In this document: positions 5,255 through 5,925 of the stretch, in pieces
Position numbering within the stretch: position 1 is the first letter of the stretch
Layout of the letters: every line of letters begins with the position of its first letter
Assembly: GCA_021808185.1 (NCBI GenBank)
Contig: JAKBCB010000248.1
Span: 1-5,925 of the forward strand
Source of the DNA: Pseudomonadota bacterium
GTDB lineage: Bacteria; Pseudomonadota; Alphaproteobacteria; Acetobacterales; Acetobacteraceae
Length of the DNA: 5,925 nt
Direction: 5' to 3'
Position numbers and translations under genes: made by a program
Notes under the pieces: generated by a model
Told to the model about the DNA's origin: nothing
Seen by the model: the letters and a program-made list of their open reading frames with translations, nothing else
Database searches by the model: none

Positions 5255-5721
5255 AGACGCTCGTTCGCGCCGCCTTTGTCCTGGTGATCCTGCTGGGGCT
5301 CGCCAGTCAGGTCATCCGCCCCGGCCGCGGCGACGACGACCGCGATACGATGGGCGCGCTGGTCGGCAGGCTGGAGCATCAGGGCGTCCAGATCGAAGGG
5401 TTTCCCACGCCCCAAACGCTGATCGGCCGATCGCCACGCTGCGAGCAGCCGTTCCTCGTCGCGCTTCTGGCGATCGACGGCACCGACGACAACGCGATCG
5501 CCTCGTCCGCCAGCCCCGAGATCGTGCAGCGCTACGTCTATCTCGGCGCGGTCGCGCCGGCGCCGTCGCGCGCGGCGCTGACACTGCGATGGGCCTGGGC
5601 GACGTGGCGGTTCAATATCGGGCTGCGGCAGGACAAGCCCCCGCATCGGCTGGCGATGCTGGCCCTGCCGCGTGCCTGCGCCGACCTGACGACGGCGGAC
5701 TGGTCGGTCCTGTCGCCCTGA
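5251..5721 (+). CDS. Membrane-anchored protein of unknown family, coupled to the exosortase-like gene, 156 residues
   Basis: I do not recognise the family. Its ATG shares bases with the upstream TGA (ATGA at 5251-5254), so translation is probably coupled and the two proteins made together. One hydrophobic segment near the N-terminus (about 5-22, VRAAFVLVILLGLASQVI) is followed by Arg, with no clear cleavage site, suggesting an anchor with about 130 residues outside the cytoplasm. The outer part has two cysteines (Cys64 in SPRCEQPFLVALLAIDG and Cys143 in LPRACADLT) that could form a disulfide, a YVYLG strand at 95-99 and a Trp-rich helix WAWATWRFNIGLRQ at 114-127. Exosortase loci often carry a small partner such as EpsI; position and topology fit that role, but I cannot match the EpsI motif. 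The gene ends 23 bases before the convergent AraC-type gene. Confidence 0.8.
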   Translation: MKTLVRAAFVLVILLGLASQVIRPGRGDDDRDTMGALVGRLEHQGVQIEGFPTPQTLIGRSPRCEQPFLVALLAIDGTDDNAIASSASPEIVQRYVYLGAVAPAPSRAALTLRWAWATWRFNIGLRQDKPPHRLAMLALPRACADLTTADWSVLSP

Positions 5722-5744
5722 GCAGGCGGCCTTGCGACGCGGGC

Positions 5745-5925
5745 CTACGACCCACGCCGCAGCGATGACGGGCTGACCCGGAACCGCGCGCGAAAGGCCC
5801 GCGCGAAGGCCGAGCCGCTGGCGAAGCCGCTCATCATGGCGACGCGGCTGACCGGATGGTCGGTGTGCTCCAGCAGCCGCCGCGCCAGGAACAGGCGCAA
5901 TTCGGCGTAGTAGCCGCTCGGGCTG
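5745..5925 (-). CDS. AraC-family transcriptional regulator, C-terminal 59 residues (runs off the right edge)
   Basis: The reverse-strand reading ends with the second helix-turn-helix of an AraC-type DNA-binding domain: SPSGYYAELRLFLARRLLEH, then TDHPVSRVAMMSGFASGSAF and ARAFRARFRVSPSSLRR. The pattern YYxELRLxxARRLLxxTDxPVxxVAxxxGFxSxSxFxRAFRxRFxxSP is typical of the AraC family. The ELRL and TD-x-PV wording is closest to the GlxA/FtrA branch, whose sensing half is a DJ-1/PfpI-like domain. That half is outside the window, so the ligand and the branch stay uncertain. The gene converges on the membrane-anchored protein gene, and no direct link to the sorting system can be seen. Confidence 0.9.
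   Translation of the reverse strand, partial: SPSGYYAELRLFLARRLLEHTDHPVSRVAMMSGFASGSAFARAFRARFRVSPSSLRRGS

Noticed and set aside
4567..5721. 384-codon frame that could be read as a longer version of the coupled protein
   Set aside because: The upstream 228 codons are a shifted frame of the exosortase-like gene. The ATG at 5251, overlapping its stop, gives a protein beginning with a clean membrane segment.

Overview
The window is high-GC DNA with densely packed genes. It reads like an alphaproteobacterium, possibly of the acetic-acid-bacteria/Rhodospirillales type. That placement is an impression from base composition and protein style, not a proven taxonomy. It holds eight protein genes and no RNA gene, insertion sequence or CRISPR array that I can see.

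Left part (1-1354): the start of alaS runs leftward off the window. A structured 316-base gap follows, then a small rightward lipoprotein gene with a very good ribosome binding site. Middle (1369-3950): an oxidative-stress pair, a small-subunit haem catalase (leftward) and an OxyR-type peroxide sensor (rightward), transcribed divergently from a 103-base shared control region. GC-rich hairpins close the convergent junctions on either side, at 1369-1395 and 3928-3950.

Right part (3964-5721) is the most interesting. A 94-residue secreted protein carries a signal peptide, a Gly/His/Trp/Asp-rich body and a C-terminal tail built like a PEP-CTERM sorting signal (PAPAP, hydrophobic helix, RLRKRMKRRG). 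It is divergently transcribed from a multi-pass membrane protein with Cys, Arg and His placed as in exosortase/archaeosortase transpeptidases. The stop codon of that gene overlaps the start of a third gene, for a membrane-anchored protein of unknown family. The 133-base divergent promoter region is the most AT-rich stretch in the window and holds two inverted repeats. I read this as a compact one-substrate sorting system: substrate, sortase-like enzyme and an accessory protein. The last 181 bases are the C-terminal half of an AraC-family DNA-binding domain, convergent on the system.

Working model: OxyR senses peroxide and controls the catalase. The exosortase-like enzyme processes and perhaps attaches its single neighbouring substrate at the cell envelope. 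Nothing visible links the two modules beyond adjacency.
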